A stretch of DNA of 64,000 nt from Nageia nagi (Eukaryota > Pinophyta): NCBI GenBank assembly GCA_050084985.1, contig JBITNC010000001.1, positions 21,514,001-21,578,000 on the forward strand. The letters are read 5' to 3'. Position numbers and translations under genes: made by a program. The notes under the pieces are model-generated. The model saw nothing but the letters and a program-made list of their open reading frames with translations. It was not told the origin of the DNA and did no database searches. Positions 23,709 through 35,520 of this stretch are shown here, piece after piece (position 1 is the first letter of the stretch; the number at the start of each line of letters is the position of its first letter).

Positions 23709-25068
23709 CCCATAACATTTTTATAGGTCTCATATCCATTCAAATGCAATATCATAGTATATATGTTGAAAATAACTTTAAAATGAATGGTCACATGACC
23801 CCTTTGTAGCAAGTAATGAGTCTTCAAAGGCCAAAAATGTAGATGGCCATCTGTAGTAAAATGAAGATAACCATCTACATTTTTTTCCTATAATGACTTA
23901 TTCCTTGCTCAAAAGGGATCATGTAACCATTCAATTTAAAGTTATTTTTAAGATCTATCCAATGGTATATCATTTGTATGGATATGAATGTATAAAAAAA
24001 TTAGGGCACTAGATAGTGATTTATTTATTTTTATTAATTTCTATGGCCCATAACATTTTTACAGGTATCATATCCATGCAAATGATATACCATAGTATAT
24101 ATGTTGAAAAGAAATTTAAAATGAATATTCATAGGACCCCTTTGGAGCAAGTAATGAGTCTTCAAAGGCCAAAAATACAAATGGTCATCTATAGTAAAAT
24201 GCAGATAACCATCTACATTTTTTTTCCTTTTATGACTCATTCCTTGCTAAAAAAAGGGTCATGTAACCATTTATTTTAAAGGTATTTTGAAGATATATCC
24301 AATGGTATATCATTTGTATGGATATGACATGCATAACAAATTTATGGGCATTAGAAAGTGATTTATTTATTTTTATCAATTTCTATGGCCCATAATTTTT
24401 TTAAAGGTCTCCAATTGATTTAAATGATATACCATTGGATAGTTATTGAAAAGACCTTTAAAATAAATGGTCAAATGATCCCTTTTAAGCAAGTAATGAG
24501 TTGTTAAAGGTTAAAAATATAGATGGTCATATACATTTTATTGTCAGATGATCATATGCATTTTTGACCTTTGATGACTCATTTCTTGCTCAAAAGGGGT
24601 CATGTAATAACCCATTTTAAAGGTCTTTTTGAGATCTATCCAATGGTATATCATTTGCATGGATAGGAGAAACATAAAAAAATTTATGAGCTTTAGATAG
24701 TGACTCATTAATTTTATCAGTTTCTATACCCGATAACATTTTTTATAGGTCTCTAATTGATTTAAATGATATACCATTGGATAGATCTTGAAAAAAACTT
24801 TAAAATAAGTGGTCAAGTGATTCCTTATAGCAAGTAATGAGTTTTAAAAGGTGAAAAAATGTAGATAATCATTTGCATTTTTATGTAGATGATCATCTAT
24901 ATTTTATTGTAGATGATAGTCTGCATTTTTTACCTTTGATGACTAATTACTTGCTCAAAAGGATTTGTGTGACAATTGATTTTAAAGGTCTTTATGAAAT
25001 CTATCTAATGGTATATCATTTAAATTGATTGGATAACTGTAAAAAAATTTATGAGCTTTAGAAAGTGA
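23709..25068. repeat. Four tandem ~340-bp palindromic units
   Basis: Units begin with a cccataac-like word at 23709, 24047, 24389 and 24729 (spacing 338, 342, 340). Each unit folds on itself. The left arm (ggtctcatatcc ... tgacccctttgtagcaagtaatgagtc ... gtagatggccatct) is the imperfect reverse complement of the right arm (aaccatctacat ... attccttgctcaaaagggatcatgtaacc ... atggatatgaatg), with arms of about 140-150 bp. The structure could be a foldback element amplified in tandem or a small satellite whose monomer is a hairpin. No coding potential is seen. Confidence 0.8.
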
Positions 25069-25371
25069 AGATAATCATCTATATTTTTTTAAGATGCTTG
25101 TATGCATCCTAACTTGTTGAGATGATTATCTTTAATTACTTTATGATTTTTGAAGGTATTATTAAATGGTAGTATTCATTTATATTTAAAAAATCATAAT
25201 AAACTAAATATTAATATAATTTTTCCAATAATTTCCAACTTAAAAAAAGACTATTTATTTTGTCATCATTCATTATGCACAACATTGAATGGAATGAATC
25301 AAGGTGATTACTCTACTAGAGGAAGTATATCATTGATTGAATGGGGGGTTGATATACACTTACAATATCAA

Positions 25372-26188
25372 TTTTATCACATAAAATTTATTTATGCATT
25401 TAAATAAATACATTTCTTACACTAATACACACCTAGAATATTTAATGCAATGATATCAATGCTTATCTTGAATACGATCATAATTTCAATATTTATTTTG
25501 CGTATGGTTATGATATCAATGGTTGTCTTGAATATTGTTATATATTAATTCAATAACCCTATTTATGTAGGTACATGCCAACATAAGGAGTAGGTCATAT
25601 TATTATCTATATAAATAAGGATCTAATAGTAAGTCCACATCAAGGAGATACATGATCCCATATCTGGTCTTGGTGGTGGTAATCCTTTAGGTGTCTCTTG
25701 ATGCCACCATTCAAGGCTATGGTCTATGTACTTCCTTACATGAGCTATTCTGATGTTGATGATCTATATTGACATCACATCTCTATTTGAAACATCCATA
25801 TGCAAGTACTTGAATTGGTTTAAGAATAAAAGGAACTCTAACAAAGACCACCAATGCTCCTTATTCATGCTAAATACATCATCAGTGCTCCTTCTGAATA
25901 CCATATAGATCACCTATGGTCCTATTTTTGCAATATTTTAGGTCATAACTTTTGGATCATGATTCTTTTCTATCAATGCATCAAATATGTCATCATCCTT
26001 AGATGTTAGGTATGCTTTGTAAGGTAAGTATATAAATTACAATTCTTGATTGGTATTATCATCCTAATTTTATAGTGGCTATCTTCATTTATTTTTCTAT
26101 GTGGTCTAAATTGCTATCCATAGCTTGAAACAAGTATCTTGGGTTTGTAATTATTTATTTATTTGCATTTACAAAATATTTGTAAACA
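25372..26188 (+). repeat. 5' LTR of the PMD-bearing gypsy element
   Basis: The LTR is 817 bp and ends in tttgtaaaCA at 26188. The start is TT here but TG in the partner at 37743. A TATA-like ctatataaataagg lies at 25607-25620 and is conserved in the partner. A palindrome-like ACCTATGGTCC word lies near 25910-25922. Confidence 0.88.
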
Positions 26189-26190
26189 TT

Positions 26191-26208
26191 TGGTGAACCT
26201 GACATGAA
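26191..26208 (+). promoter_or_regulatory. Primer-binding-site-like sequence
   Basis: TGGTGAACCTGACATGAA begins two bases after the 5' LTR, the expected place, and starts with TGG, as needed to pair with a tRNA CCA end. I cannot name the tRNA. Confidence 0.55.
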
Positions 26209-26227
26209 CCTCAACTTCTAAAAAAAA

Positions 26228-28500
26228 ATGAATAATTCATTAGATATCTTACCATTAAACCAATCAAAACATGAGCTAAGTAAAAGAAAAATAAAATCAT
26301 TGAAAAGCATGACATCAATAAGAAAAAGTGCTAGGTTAAATAAAGATAGTGTCCCTTTGATTATTGAAACTAATTTTTTGGATGATGAATCTTATCATGG
26401 AGATTCTAAAGATAATAATGACCTTAACAAAATAGGTATAAAAATAATAGATGATGAATCTTATCATGGGGATTTAGAAGATAATGAGAACCCTGAAGAA
26501 GTAGTTCAACCTTTTGAAATTAAATTGCAATTAACCATATATTGATCTAAAAAATCTAATAATCTAAACATCAAAGGAAGATAAGCTAAGGTTGGTGTAG
26601 GAATTCATAAAATGCCTTGGAATATTCTATAGGTTTACTAGGGATCCTACCATATCTCATTCATTGTATATCATCTATGAATTTTTGATCGTGAGCAATC
26701 TTAGGTCACCTTCTAGGATACTGTTTGCTAAGCCAACCCTTTATTGTACACCTTACTAGATCAAAATAGGACAACCTATGGTCTAAATTCTATTGAAATG
26801 GATTGCTTGTAGCCCATTTTTTCTATGAAAAGCCATTTGAATTTTTATATGCTTTGTCCCCACCAAAATCCTTTCATCCCTAAGTCAAACCTTCATCAAT
26901 CTTCATCATCCCTAACACTTATGGAAAATTTCAAAAGTCATGAACCAATAATACAAGAAGAGGCTAATTACAAACATTCAAATGATGAGATGGTGGAATT
27001 TGATGATGAGTTAGATAGAAAAATAGAGATAGAACTTGTAACTAACCTTGTTACATAAGAACTTATCAATGCTATTGTTAGTGTTCAAATAGAGAAAAAG
27101 AGATTAAAGAGATGAATGTAAGAAAAACAATAGGCACATAGTCTTATAAAAAAAGCTCAATATGTGTAAGGTAAGTAATTATAAGAGAGTTAAATAAATA
27201 ACTAATCCAAGAATGGAGAGATCAAAATGGGAGATTTACCTCTAAAATACCTAAATATGAGAATGAGGAAGAAACTAAAAAACTCAATCTCCTAGAGAAT
27301 GAGAAAAATGATAATAATGTAACTACACAAAATGACAAAGAGAAATTAGCGAAAAAATGGCACAACTAAAAGTAATGGCTGAATAAGTAAAGAGGTTAAC
27401 ATTATTGAGTAAAGAAAAAGATGGTGACCAACTAAATGAAAGGCACCCCTTTTGTGCAAAAATAAAAGGCAAAACATGGGAAGGGGAAGACATAGATTTT
27501 AGTAAATATGATGGCATTAGTGATCCAAAATACACATCATGATCTTTGAGGAAGCAACTTGTAACCATCAATATGATACAGATATGTTAGCAAGATTATT
27601 TCAACTTAGTCTAGGGAAAGAAGCTTTTAAATGGTTTTATAGTCTTGAAAATCAAAGTGTCACTTGTTATGAGTAATTGCAAACAAGAATTCCTAAATCA
27701 ATATCAACATAACATAAAAAGAAAACCAACCCTTATTGATTTAGCCAAAATGAGACAAGGTGAGAATCAATCATTTGATGAATTTGTAAAAGAATGGAGG
27801 AAAATATCAACATTTATAAATTTGAGTGAAAAAGAGCTAAAACATATGTTGATAAAATCCCTTAGAGATGAGATGATACTGGAATTTTTCAACTATTTAG
27901 AGCAACCCCTCTCTAAGATGATTATGTCTATGATTCAAAAAGAGAAAGACATGGTGAAAATTAGTTCTTGGAAATTTAAAAAAGAGGAAAGAAAACCATC
28001 AACTATGAGAATGATAACAATAGTTACAATAGTGAGAGAAACACATTGTCCAACCAAGCAAAAAAACTCTTCGAGTATACACCAAGAATACAAAATACCA
28101 TGAAATTGTTACAATAATTGATACAAAAGGGTTTGATTCAACTACCAATATGGACCAAAAAACCACTAAAACTATAGGAGGATTTTGTGGATATCATAGA
28201 GTTCATGGACATAAAACATATGAATGTAATAAGTTTAAAGATACCATCCAAAATTTGGTGGAAAAGAAAGCAATATCATTTGAAAAATAAGAAGAGGAGA
28301 AAAAAACTCCTATACATCTAGATAATGAAAAATTGGGGATTACAAAAACCCCATGCCATAACATAATGTAGAAATATTATATACATAAGAAAATATGATG
28401 AAAGAGCCCACTACCATAGGGACACAATAATAAAAATAATGGAATGAAGCTAGTACTAGTGGAGGCATGAGGACCTATAGTTATGTCATTTGGTAGACAT
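26228..28500 (+). pseudogene. gypsy gag (decayed) with capsid and knuckle
   Basis: The first ATG after the PBS opens a stretch (26228-26545) with two near-identical DDESYHGD motifs (an internal duplication). The capsid part starts near 27470 with DIDFSKYDGISDP, continues MLARLFQLSLGKEAFKWFYSL in a second frame, then QEFLNQYQHNIKRK and FDEFVKEWRK (27645-28103). The knuckle CGYHRVHGHKTYEC lies near 28180-28225 and is followed by KFKDTIQNLVEKKAI. This architecture and knuckle type match Tat-like gags. Frames change at least three times. No protease follows; the tail ends near 28500. Confidence 0.8.
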
Positions 28501-28627
28501 GCATGATCTAACTAACACTAATGGAACTAATAGTAGGATAGATGAACTAATTGATGGCATGATAGAGAAAATAGGGGATCCTTTTGGCATCATACCAAGA
28601 TCATTTGTGGTCCATTTTTTTATAAGT

Positions 28628-28643
28628 GGACCACCCATGGTCC
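28628..28643. repeat. Palindrome GGACCACCCATGGTCC
   Basis: A palindrome with 6-bp perfect arms (GGACCA/TGGTCC). A related word GATCATTTGTGGTCC lies at 28599-28613. Similar words lie on the far side of the PMD pseudogene (30764-30779, 30794-30809, 30826-30840) and at 36423-36437. Confidence 0.6.
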
Positions 28644-28730
28644 TCTTTTGTAGCCAACTTTTGTTAAACTAAAAATTGATGATTACCCTTTTATGTGAAG
28701 TTTGAGCTCCTTAGTCAAGATATCCTTGTA

Positions 28731-28767
28731 GGCCTCTTGGCATAGAGTTTAACTCTCATTAAGACAT
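28731..28767 (+). repeat. Single copy of the 37-bp minisatellite unit
   Basis: GGCCTCTTGGCATAGAGTTT and the following aactctcatt match the unit of the array at 36638-37118. It lies between gag and the PMD pseudogene, ~7.9 kb from the array. Confidence 0.65.
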
Positions 28768-28899
28768 ATCAAAAACAACAAAGCAAATAAATAAAGTTCA
28801 TATTTTATATATATCATAAAAAGGTTTATCATTTTACAAAATCTCAACATGATTGAGTGATCATCATGTGTCTAGAGTTGTTACCTCCTAGTAGGACCT

Positions 28900-30628
28900 C
28901 CTCCCCCTATACTAGAACTAGTAGCCTTGGTAGAACCACTACCCCTACACCTAGCCTTGTATCTCTTAGCCCTTGATTTCTCTTTACCCACTTTTCTCTT
29001 GACCTTACATAGCTATTCATAGAAATCCTAGATCCATGCATTTGCTCTTTGTAGGTCCTAGTATAGACTAGCATAGTCTCCTCTTCTGTATTGTAGTTAA
29101 CCTTGTAGCTCTTTAATTTTAGCATCCTTTTATTTTATGAGCCTATGTAACCAAGCCACATCTAGTTCAAGATCCTCATCCATTATAGATAATATGGAGA
29201 TCACATATTAGTATTGCATGCATTTATAAATGAAATATATATATATAATATATAAGATAAAAGAATAAATACCATCATCATATTCCTCATCTTCAATCAC
29301 ATCTATATCTCCCTTTGTGTCTGCTCATTATCATCCTATTCTAGGTTAGTGTCCTCATTATTGTCATGACCTACATTGAGTGTCTCATCATGTGCATCAC
29401 CCATGTCATATGAACCCCATCCTACCTGAGTGTATCCTATGTCCCACCTAGTTTGTGCATCCCTTATTTCATCTTCACCTCCATCATTCTCAGCTTGGTC
29501 TACCTCATGTATACCTAGGTGGTGAGGATTACATCCTCACCACTAGTCCAAATAGTCCTTAGTATGGTCAAGACCATCTATATCTAGGTCATCCTCAAAA
29601 TCATATTTCTCATTATGAGATGTTCACTTAGAATTTCAATTTGTTTTTAGCTTGTAGTCCTTTATAAACTCCTTGTTATGATAGTAGCATACTACTATCT
29701 TGTAGTTGTCTAGTATCCCTTGTTGCATCTTGAATTGCTAAAGTACTCACTCCAACTTGTATGGCTCAACTAGTGCCTAGTATGCTTAAATGTATGTAGA
29801 GTGTCTCATCTAGGCTAGCTCATGCATGTCCTCATCCCATTTTAGGGCATACCTATAGGGATGCTAGTACATATGAGACTCCTTAAGTGTGTCAAACCAT
29901 ATCCTCCATCCCTCTAGGTAAACATCAAGAAGGTTAATACCCTATGTAGTTTCCCATATCTACCATGTGGGCACATCATCAAGGTAGGTCTAGTGGTAGA
30001 GAGGTTGGTCTAAAGATGCCTATGTGATCATAGGCCCATACCTATAGTATCATAGAGTGAGCCAACTATCTTCCCCCTCTCTCCACCTTAGAAAATGAAT
30101 GCAAATCATGATATAATTATGCTAAGATATATAGGCACCATGCATACCATTGCTCATGTAAAACCATATCCATGATGATAGAAACCATTCCCATAGGAAA
30201 TGTCTTGCTACTCTTATCTAGATAGACAATACCATCTAGTAGGCAAGTAATGAGGAGCCTCAATCATAGGTCATCCCATGTTGGAGGATCCTTTGGTACA
30301 TGTTGTATTAGGGAAACTCCCCTCTTATTGTGATTTACCTCATCCAAACCTATGAGCCATATAGCCCACTCCTCTACTCATTCCATGTTGGGAATGAGAA
30401 CCATATTCACCAGCTTACCTTTGATAGGTAGCCTAGTGATCTTGTATATGTACTCTAGTGCCACTATGATCTACCTAATGGGTAGGTGGAAGGTGTTGGA
30501 ATTAGGATCCCACCTTATCATCAAAGCCATCAACATGTCCTAATCATGGTAAATATAATTAGAAAAAGCCAAGTAACTCAAGGAAATAGCCTCAAGTGTG
30601 CTTTATCTTTCCTTTTGATTGGGGCCAT
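28900..30628 (-). pseudogene. Plant mobile domain (PMD) protein pseudogene, antisense inside the gypsy element
   Basis: The minus-strand reading starts at ATG 30628 (MAPIKRKDKAHLR). After a frame change one frame holds for most of 30560-30030 with scattered stops. Motifs in order are ALMIRWDPNSNTFHLPI, IIVALEYIYKITRLPIKGKL, WLIGLDEVNHNKRGVSLIQ, LRLLITCLLDGIVYLDKSSK, FPMGMVSIIMDMV, YHDLHSFSKVERGG and VWAYDHIGIFRP. These follow the layout of the plant mobile domain (MAIN/MAIL-type proteins): the FHLP-GE-TITL-D block, the LLGxLFxDKS block and the WAYEH block. The C-terminal half (29650-28907) is acidic (EDDLDIDGLD, DMGDAHDETLNVGHDNNED), then basic. PMD proteins are known both as host silencing factors and as passengers of transposons; this position favours a passenger. 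Subfamily is not assigned. Confidence 0.72.
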
Positions 30629-30763
30629 TATTGAGCAACAATGAAAGCAATATTTTTCTTGGAAGGCCTCATGTAGTAGCTATGATCTTGGAAAAAAGCA
30701 CCTAAAAGTTAAGTTAGTTTTAGTCATAAATGCATTTTTTGGGTTTTATAGATAGATAGAAAA

Positions 30764-30840
30764 GGACTACCAATGGTCTAAGAATAGTAAAGAGGACTAC
30801 CCAAGGTCCAAAATAGGGTACAAGAGACCACCAATGACCC
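30764..30840. repeat. Three imperfect palindromes of the GGACYACCAATGGTCY type
   Basis: Words at 30764-30779, 30794-30809 and 30826-30840 repeat the palindrome seen on the other side of the PMD pseudogene. They lie just upstream of the PMD start, so they could be part of its promoter or remnants of terminal inverted repeats. Confidence 0.55.
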
Positions 30841-30849
30841 TCTTCTCAT

Positions 30850-31150
30850 ATTGCATGATGATAAAATTTTGTGTATAGGGTCATACAAAAAAGACAAACA
30901 TGGCCATGGAGATAGAAAAATGAAAAATAGCACTAAAATAAAAATGAAATCATATAGTTCTAATAGGTGAAACCCTAGGGATAAAATGTTGGATTTATAG
31001 AATAGCTATAAAAACATAGGAAAAAATAAGAATACGCTAAAGAAAAGATAGTTAAAGATGATTTACCTAATGGCTAGTAGAGAGTTCATCACTAAAGTGT
31101 GGGAAACTTAATCTTAGGGATTAAGGTAATTTGTGATCATTAATAGTTTT
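30850..31150. other. Spacer between PMD start and nested copia
   Basis: AT-rich. The left boundary of the nested copia lies somewhere here; the expected 5' LTR start TGTAGACAAC is not present, so the copia 5' LTR is truncated or replaced. Confidence 0.4.
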
Positions 31151-31225
31151 AGGTGTGTGAGTCTGCATGTATTTATATGAGATCAAATTAATACAATACT
31201 TGGCTTTTGGAGTTTCTTCTTCAAG

Positions 31226-31237
31226 TGGTATTAGAGC
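31226..31237 (+). promoter_or_regulatory. Primer-binding site, tRNA-iMet, one C to T change
   Basis: TGGTATTAGAGC is the plant copia PBS with one transition, two bases after a CA that ends the 5' LTR. Confidence 0.8.
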
Positions 31238-31330
31238 TTTGTTGGGTCTGAGCTGGGTTTGAGAAAGCCTGTGGCTTCTAGCAATTACAAAAGTTGCTTG
31301 TAGTGTTTTGGTTTCTTGTTTGTAGTTATA

Positions 31331-32180
31331 ATGGCCAGCAACACAAGCTCATCCATTCCCATTCCAAAGTTTGATGGTAGTGACTATGGATATTGGAGCA
31401 TCAAGATACAAAATTTGCTCATTGGCAAAGATTTGTGGGATGTTGTTGATGATGGCTATGTAGAGCCAGTAGATTGGAGCTCTCTTTCAGTAGATGATAA
31501 GAAAGCTATGAAGGAATGTAGGAGCAAGAACTCTCTTGCCTTGTCTCATCTCCAAGAAGCTTTTGATAGGAGCATTTTTCCAAGAATTGCAGGCTACAAG
31601 ATAGCCAAAGAGGCTTGGGCTATGTTGAAGGTAGGATTCCAAGGGAGTGATCAAGTGAAGGAGGTAAAATTGCAAATTCTAAGGACATAATTTGAGAATT
31701 GAAAAATGAAGGAGAGTGAAAAAGCTTCAAATTATTGTGTTAGAGTGAAAGAGATTGTGAACAAAATGCTAACTCTTGGAGAGACCTTGGAGAAGGCCAT
31801 TGTAATCAAAAAAATTCTGAGATCTCTTAGTAAGAAGTGGCATCACATTGTTGTGATATTGATGGAGACAAAAGACCTCTCTCAAATGGAGATAGATTCT
31901 CTCATTGGCTGCCTTATGTCTCATGAAGAAATGGTTGATGATGAACCAGTCCAATCCAGTAAAGAGGAGAAAGCCTTTGCTACAAAAGAAGGTGATTCTA
32001 GCTCAAATGGATAAGGTAGAGGTAGAGGTAGAGGCTAGTAAAGAGGGAGAGGTAGAGGTAGAGGAAGAGGAAGCTATTCCAACATAAGAGGAAGAGGTAG
32101 AAGCAATGGTGATAAGAGGAATGCTCAATGTTACTACTGCAACAAGTATGGGCATTATGAGAGGGAGTGTAGAGCAAAAC
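31331..32180 (+). pseudogene. copia gag (nested element)
   Basis: I choose ATG 31331 (MASNTSSSIPIPKFDGSDY) over the in-frame ATG at 31316 because families of this kind start MA/MS just before the FDG-NY-W motif. The capsid N-terminal part continues to a stop at 31688 (Gln codon to TAA is the simplest change), then resumes at 31706 (ESEKASNYCVRVKEIVNKM). An Arg/Gly-rich basic linker encoded by gaggtagaggtaga repeats follows (32010-32090), then the knuckle CYYCNKYGHYEREC near 32131-32172, with all four zinc ligands present. Confidence 0.85.
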
Positions 32181-32182
32181 AA

Positions 32183-33572
32183 GTGACAAATGGTGATAGA
32201 AAAGTGGCAAATTATGGAGAGGAAGAAGAGTATGATGAAACTCTCTTTCTTTCCATGGAGGAGATAGCCAATATGGCTGAAACAAAACAAGAGGAGACTT
32301 TATTGTTGGACTCTGGATGTTCAAACCATATGACCGGTAAGGGGGAGCTACTTTCATCCATGGACCATTCCTACAAGTCAAGTATCAAGCTTGGCAATAA
32401 TTCTGCAATTGAGGTGGCTAGTAAAGGCATGCTTGAGGTGCCTACCAAGCATGGGATGAAGAAGATGCACAATGTGTATCACACTCCAGATATGGCTCAT
32501 AGTTTGTTGAGTATTGGGCAAATGTTGGAAAATAACTACAAGCTAGTCTTTGATGAGGGTAAGTGTGAAATTTTTGATAAGAACCATGGGCATAAGTTAG
32601 TTTCTATTGTTAAAATGTCTCCATATTGTTTATTCCCATTGAAACTTGGAGAAAAGGATAATATTCTTGCAAATGTGGCTATTAAAGATGAGTCTTGGTT
32701 ATGGCATCTTAGATTTGGACATGTAAATTTTAGTAGTTTGAAACTATCTCATAAGCTAGTTCATGGTTTACCTCTTGTTGAAAATCCAAAATCAGTTTGT
32801 GAAGGTTGTGTGTTGGGCAAGAAAACAAGGCAAAAATTTGATCATGGGAAAGCATGGAGGGCCTCATTCCCACTACAGTTGTTTCATACTTATTTATGTG
32901 GACCAATGCAAAACAAAAGTCTTGGTATGAGTTCTTATTTTCTCACCTTCATTAATGATTTTAGTAGAATGTGTTGGGTCTATTTTTTGAAGCATAAAGA
33001 TGAAGCATTTGAGTTTTTTAAAGAATTCAAAGAGATGGTTGAGAATGAATGTGAACATAATATTAAATGTGTGAGGAGTGATAGAGGAGGAGAGTATTCT
33101 TCTACTAATTTTTCTAAGTTTTTCAAGCAAAATGGCATCAAAAGATAGTTTACTACAGCCTATACTCCTCAACAAAATGGTGTGGCAGAGAGGAAGAATA
33201 GAACTCTCATGGAGATGGCAAGATGTTTGATGTAATCCAAAAAATTGCATTACAAGTATTGGGCTGAAGTGGTAAAGACAGCAAACTACATCTTGAATAG
33301 GTGTTCCACTAGTGCCATTGATGGCAAGACCCCCTATGAGGCTTGGTATGATAAGAAGCCTACTGTCCAGCATTTTAGAGTTTTTGGTGTGTTTAGCATA
33401 TGCTCATGTGCCAAAGGAGCATAGGAAAAAGTTGGATACAAAGAGTGAACCATGTGTGTTCATTGGATACAGTGATGAGAGTAAAGCATATAGGCTTTAC
33501 AACCCCAAAACCAAGAAAACACTTGTCTCTCGAGATGTCATTTTTGAGGAGGGGAAAGTGTATGGACAATAG
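32183..33572 (+). pseudogene. copia protease and integrase (nested element)
   Basis: Protease active site LLLDSGCSNHMTGK lies at ~32300, intact. GAG-pre-integrase has HLRFGHVNFSSLKL and CEGCVLGKKTRQK, so the HHCC zinc site is present. The first catalytic Asp is lost: the family motif HTDLCGPM reads HTYLCGPM near 32886-32909. The second Asp (VRSDRGGEY) and the Glu (GVAERKNRT, ~33180) remain. A TAG stop interrupts IKR-FTTAYTPQ at ~33147, another stop lies near 33235, and a one-base shift near 33385 breaks VFGCLAYAHVP. Confidence 0.88.
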
Positions 33573-33859
33573 TAAAAATGCGTTGCAGACATTGGAGGAG
33601 GAGTGACCAGCCATGAAGATACTTCACAAGTAAAGAATGTGCAGCCCAAGAGATCAAATTCTCTTCCAAACCTCCAAGTGGTGCCTCCAAGTCCTCCATC
33701 AAGTCCATCTCAAAGCTCAAAATCCACTCCAAGCTCAGTTGTGGCTCTCCAAATGTGATCCAAGAAGTGATGAAGACCAAGAGAGGTAAAAGACACTTTT
33801 AAAACCATCCTCCTTCTCGAGTTTTAGATCAAAATTTCCATCAATGATTAACAAGAAGT

Positions 33860-35470
33860 TAATTTCATGAAATGGAGAAGTTTGTTAAGCAATTTAGCAA
33901 TATGGAACTTGATGAGGATCCAAAGGGTGAGATGGTGAACTATGCTTTGTGTACATTCCAAAATACTAATATTTCTATTTTTGATCCATCTTGTTATGAG
34001 GAAGCTTGCACCAAAAATGTGTGGGTGAAGGCTATGCAAGAGGAGCTTCACTCCATAAACAAAAATGACACTTGGGAATTTTGTGAGTTGCCCAAAGGAA
34101 AGAGGTGTGTGGGCTCCAAGTGGGTCTACAAGACCAAGTACAATAGTGATGGTACCATAGAGAGACACAAAGCAAGATTGGTTGCTAAAGGCTTCACAAA
34201 AAACATGGTGTAGACTTTGAAGAGACTTTTGCATCGGTTGCAAGGAAAGAAACAGTAAGGTTGCTCCTTTCAATGGCTGCCCAAAACCATTGGAGTGTCT
34301 ACCACATGGATGTGAAGAGTGCATTCTTGAATGGTTACTTGGATGAAGAGGTTTTTGTACAGCAACCTCAAGGTTTTCAAGTGCAAGGCAAAGAACATCA
34401 TGTGTACAAGCTCAAGAAGGCCTTATATGGTCTTAAGCAAGCTCCAAGAGCTTGGTACACTTGCATATAGATGGATACTTTTAGAATTTTGGACTCATGA
34501 GGAGCAAGAATGAGCCAACACTCTACATCAAGAGAGAAGGTAACTAGATTTTGCTTATTTCTCTTTATGTTGATGATTTTATATATATGGGAAGTGATCC
34601 CATCTTGAACAACAAGTTTAAGACTGATTTGATGAATGAGTTTGAAATGAAGGATTTGGGCCTTATGAGGTACTTTCTTGGCATGGAGGTCCACCAATGT
34701 CAAGAAGAGATTTTTGTTTGTCAAAGTAAATATGCAAGGAACATGCTTTGCTAAGTATGGTATGATGAATTGTATGCTATTCACAATCCTGTAGCTCATG
34801 GTGAGTTGCTTTGTAAGGATGATGGTGCTCCAAAAGCAAGTGTGATAGAATTTAGAAGCATTATTGGCAGCCTTATGTTCCTTTGCAACACTAGGCCTGA
34901 TATAAGTTTGCTATCTCTTTGGTATCTAGATACATGAATGATCCTTCTATTTTGCATTTGAAGGTTGTAAAACGTATTTTGAGGTATGTCAAAGGTACCA
35001 TTGGTTATGGTGTTCACTACTCTCATGTTGAAAAGTTTAAGCTTGTTGGTTTTAGTGATAGTGATTGGGGTAGTAATTTGGATGATAGGAAGTCCACTTC
35101 TAGGCAATGTTTCTCACTTGGTTCAGGAATGATAATGTGGAGTTCTAAGAAGCAATCTACAGTTGCTCTCTCTTCTTGTGAGGCTGAGTATATAACCCTC
35201 ACCGCAGCTAGTGCACAAGCCTTATGGCTAAGAAAACTACTTGATGAAATTGGTGAGAAACAACATGGACCAACAATCCTTTACTGTGACAACCAAAGTG
35301 CCATTCAATTGGCACACAATCCCATCCACCATAGCAGGTCAAAGCACTTCTAACTCAAGTACCACTTCATTCGTGACATGGTGGAGAAGGACCAAATTGA
35401 GCTTCACTATTGCAACACCAAGATCAACTTGGCTGATATTTTCACAAAAGGTGTTATCAAAGCTTAGTAT
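33860..35470 (+). pseudogene. copia RT and RNase H (nested element)
   Basis: RT opens with AMQEELHSINKNDTWE, KWVYKTKYNSDGTIERHKAR and LVAKGFT, followed by a frameshift near 34203. The read continues [30 protein letters not shown] and the intact catalytic SLYVDDFIYMG (near 34565). RNase H (34919-35353, then on to ~35450) shows GFSDSDWGS, CEAEYITL, YCDNQSAIQLA and LADIFTKG, so all four acidic residues are present. Stops lie at ~34468, 34753 and 35351. Confidence 0.9.
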
Positions 35471-35508
35471 GTGATGCTCAGAGACTCCATGGTGAGTCCT
35501 CTTTACAT

Positions 35509-35520
35509 TAAGGGGGAGAA
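35509..35520 (+). promoter_or_regulatory. Polypurine tract of nested copia
   Basis: TAAGGGGGAGAA directly precedes TGTAGACAAC, the start of the 3' LTR. Confidence 0.85.

Noticed and set aside
31487-34799. Several minus-strand open frames across the nested copia
   Set aside because: They are reverse-frame shadows of the plus-strand gag-pol.
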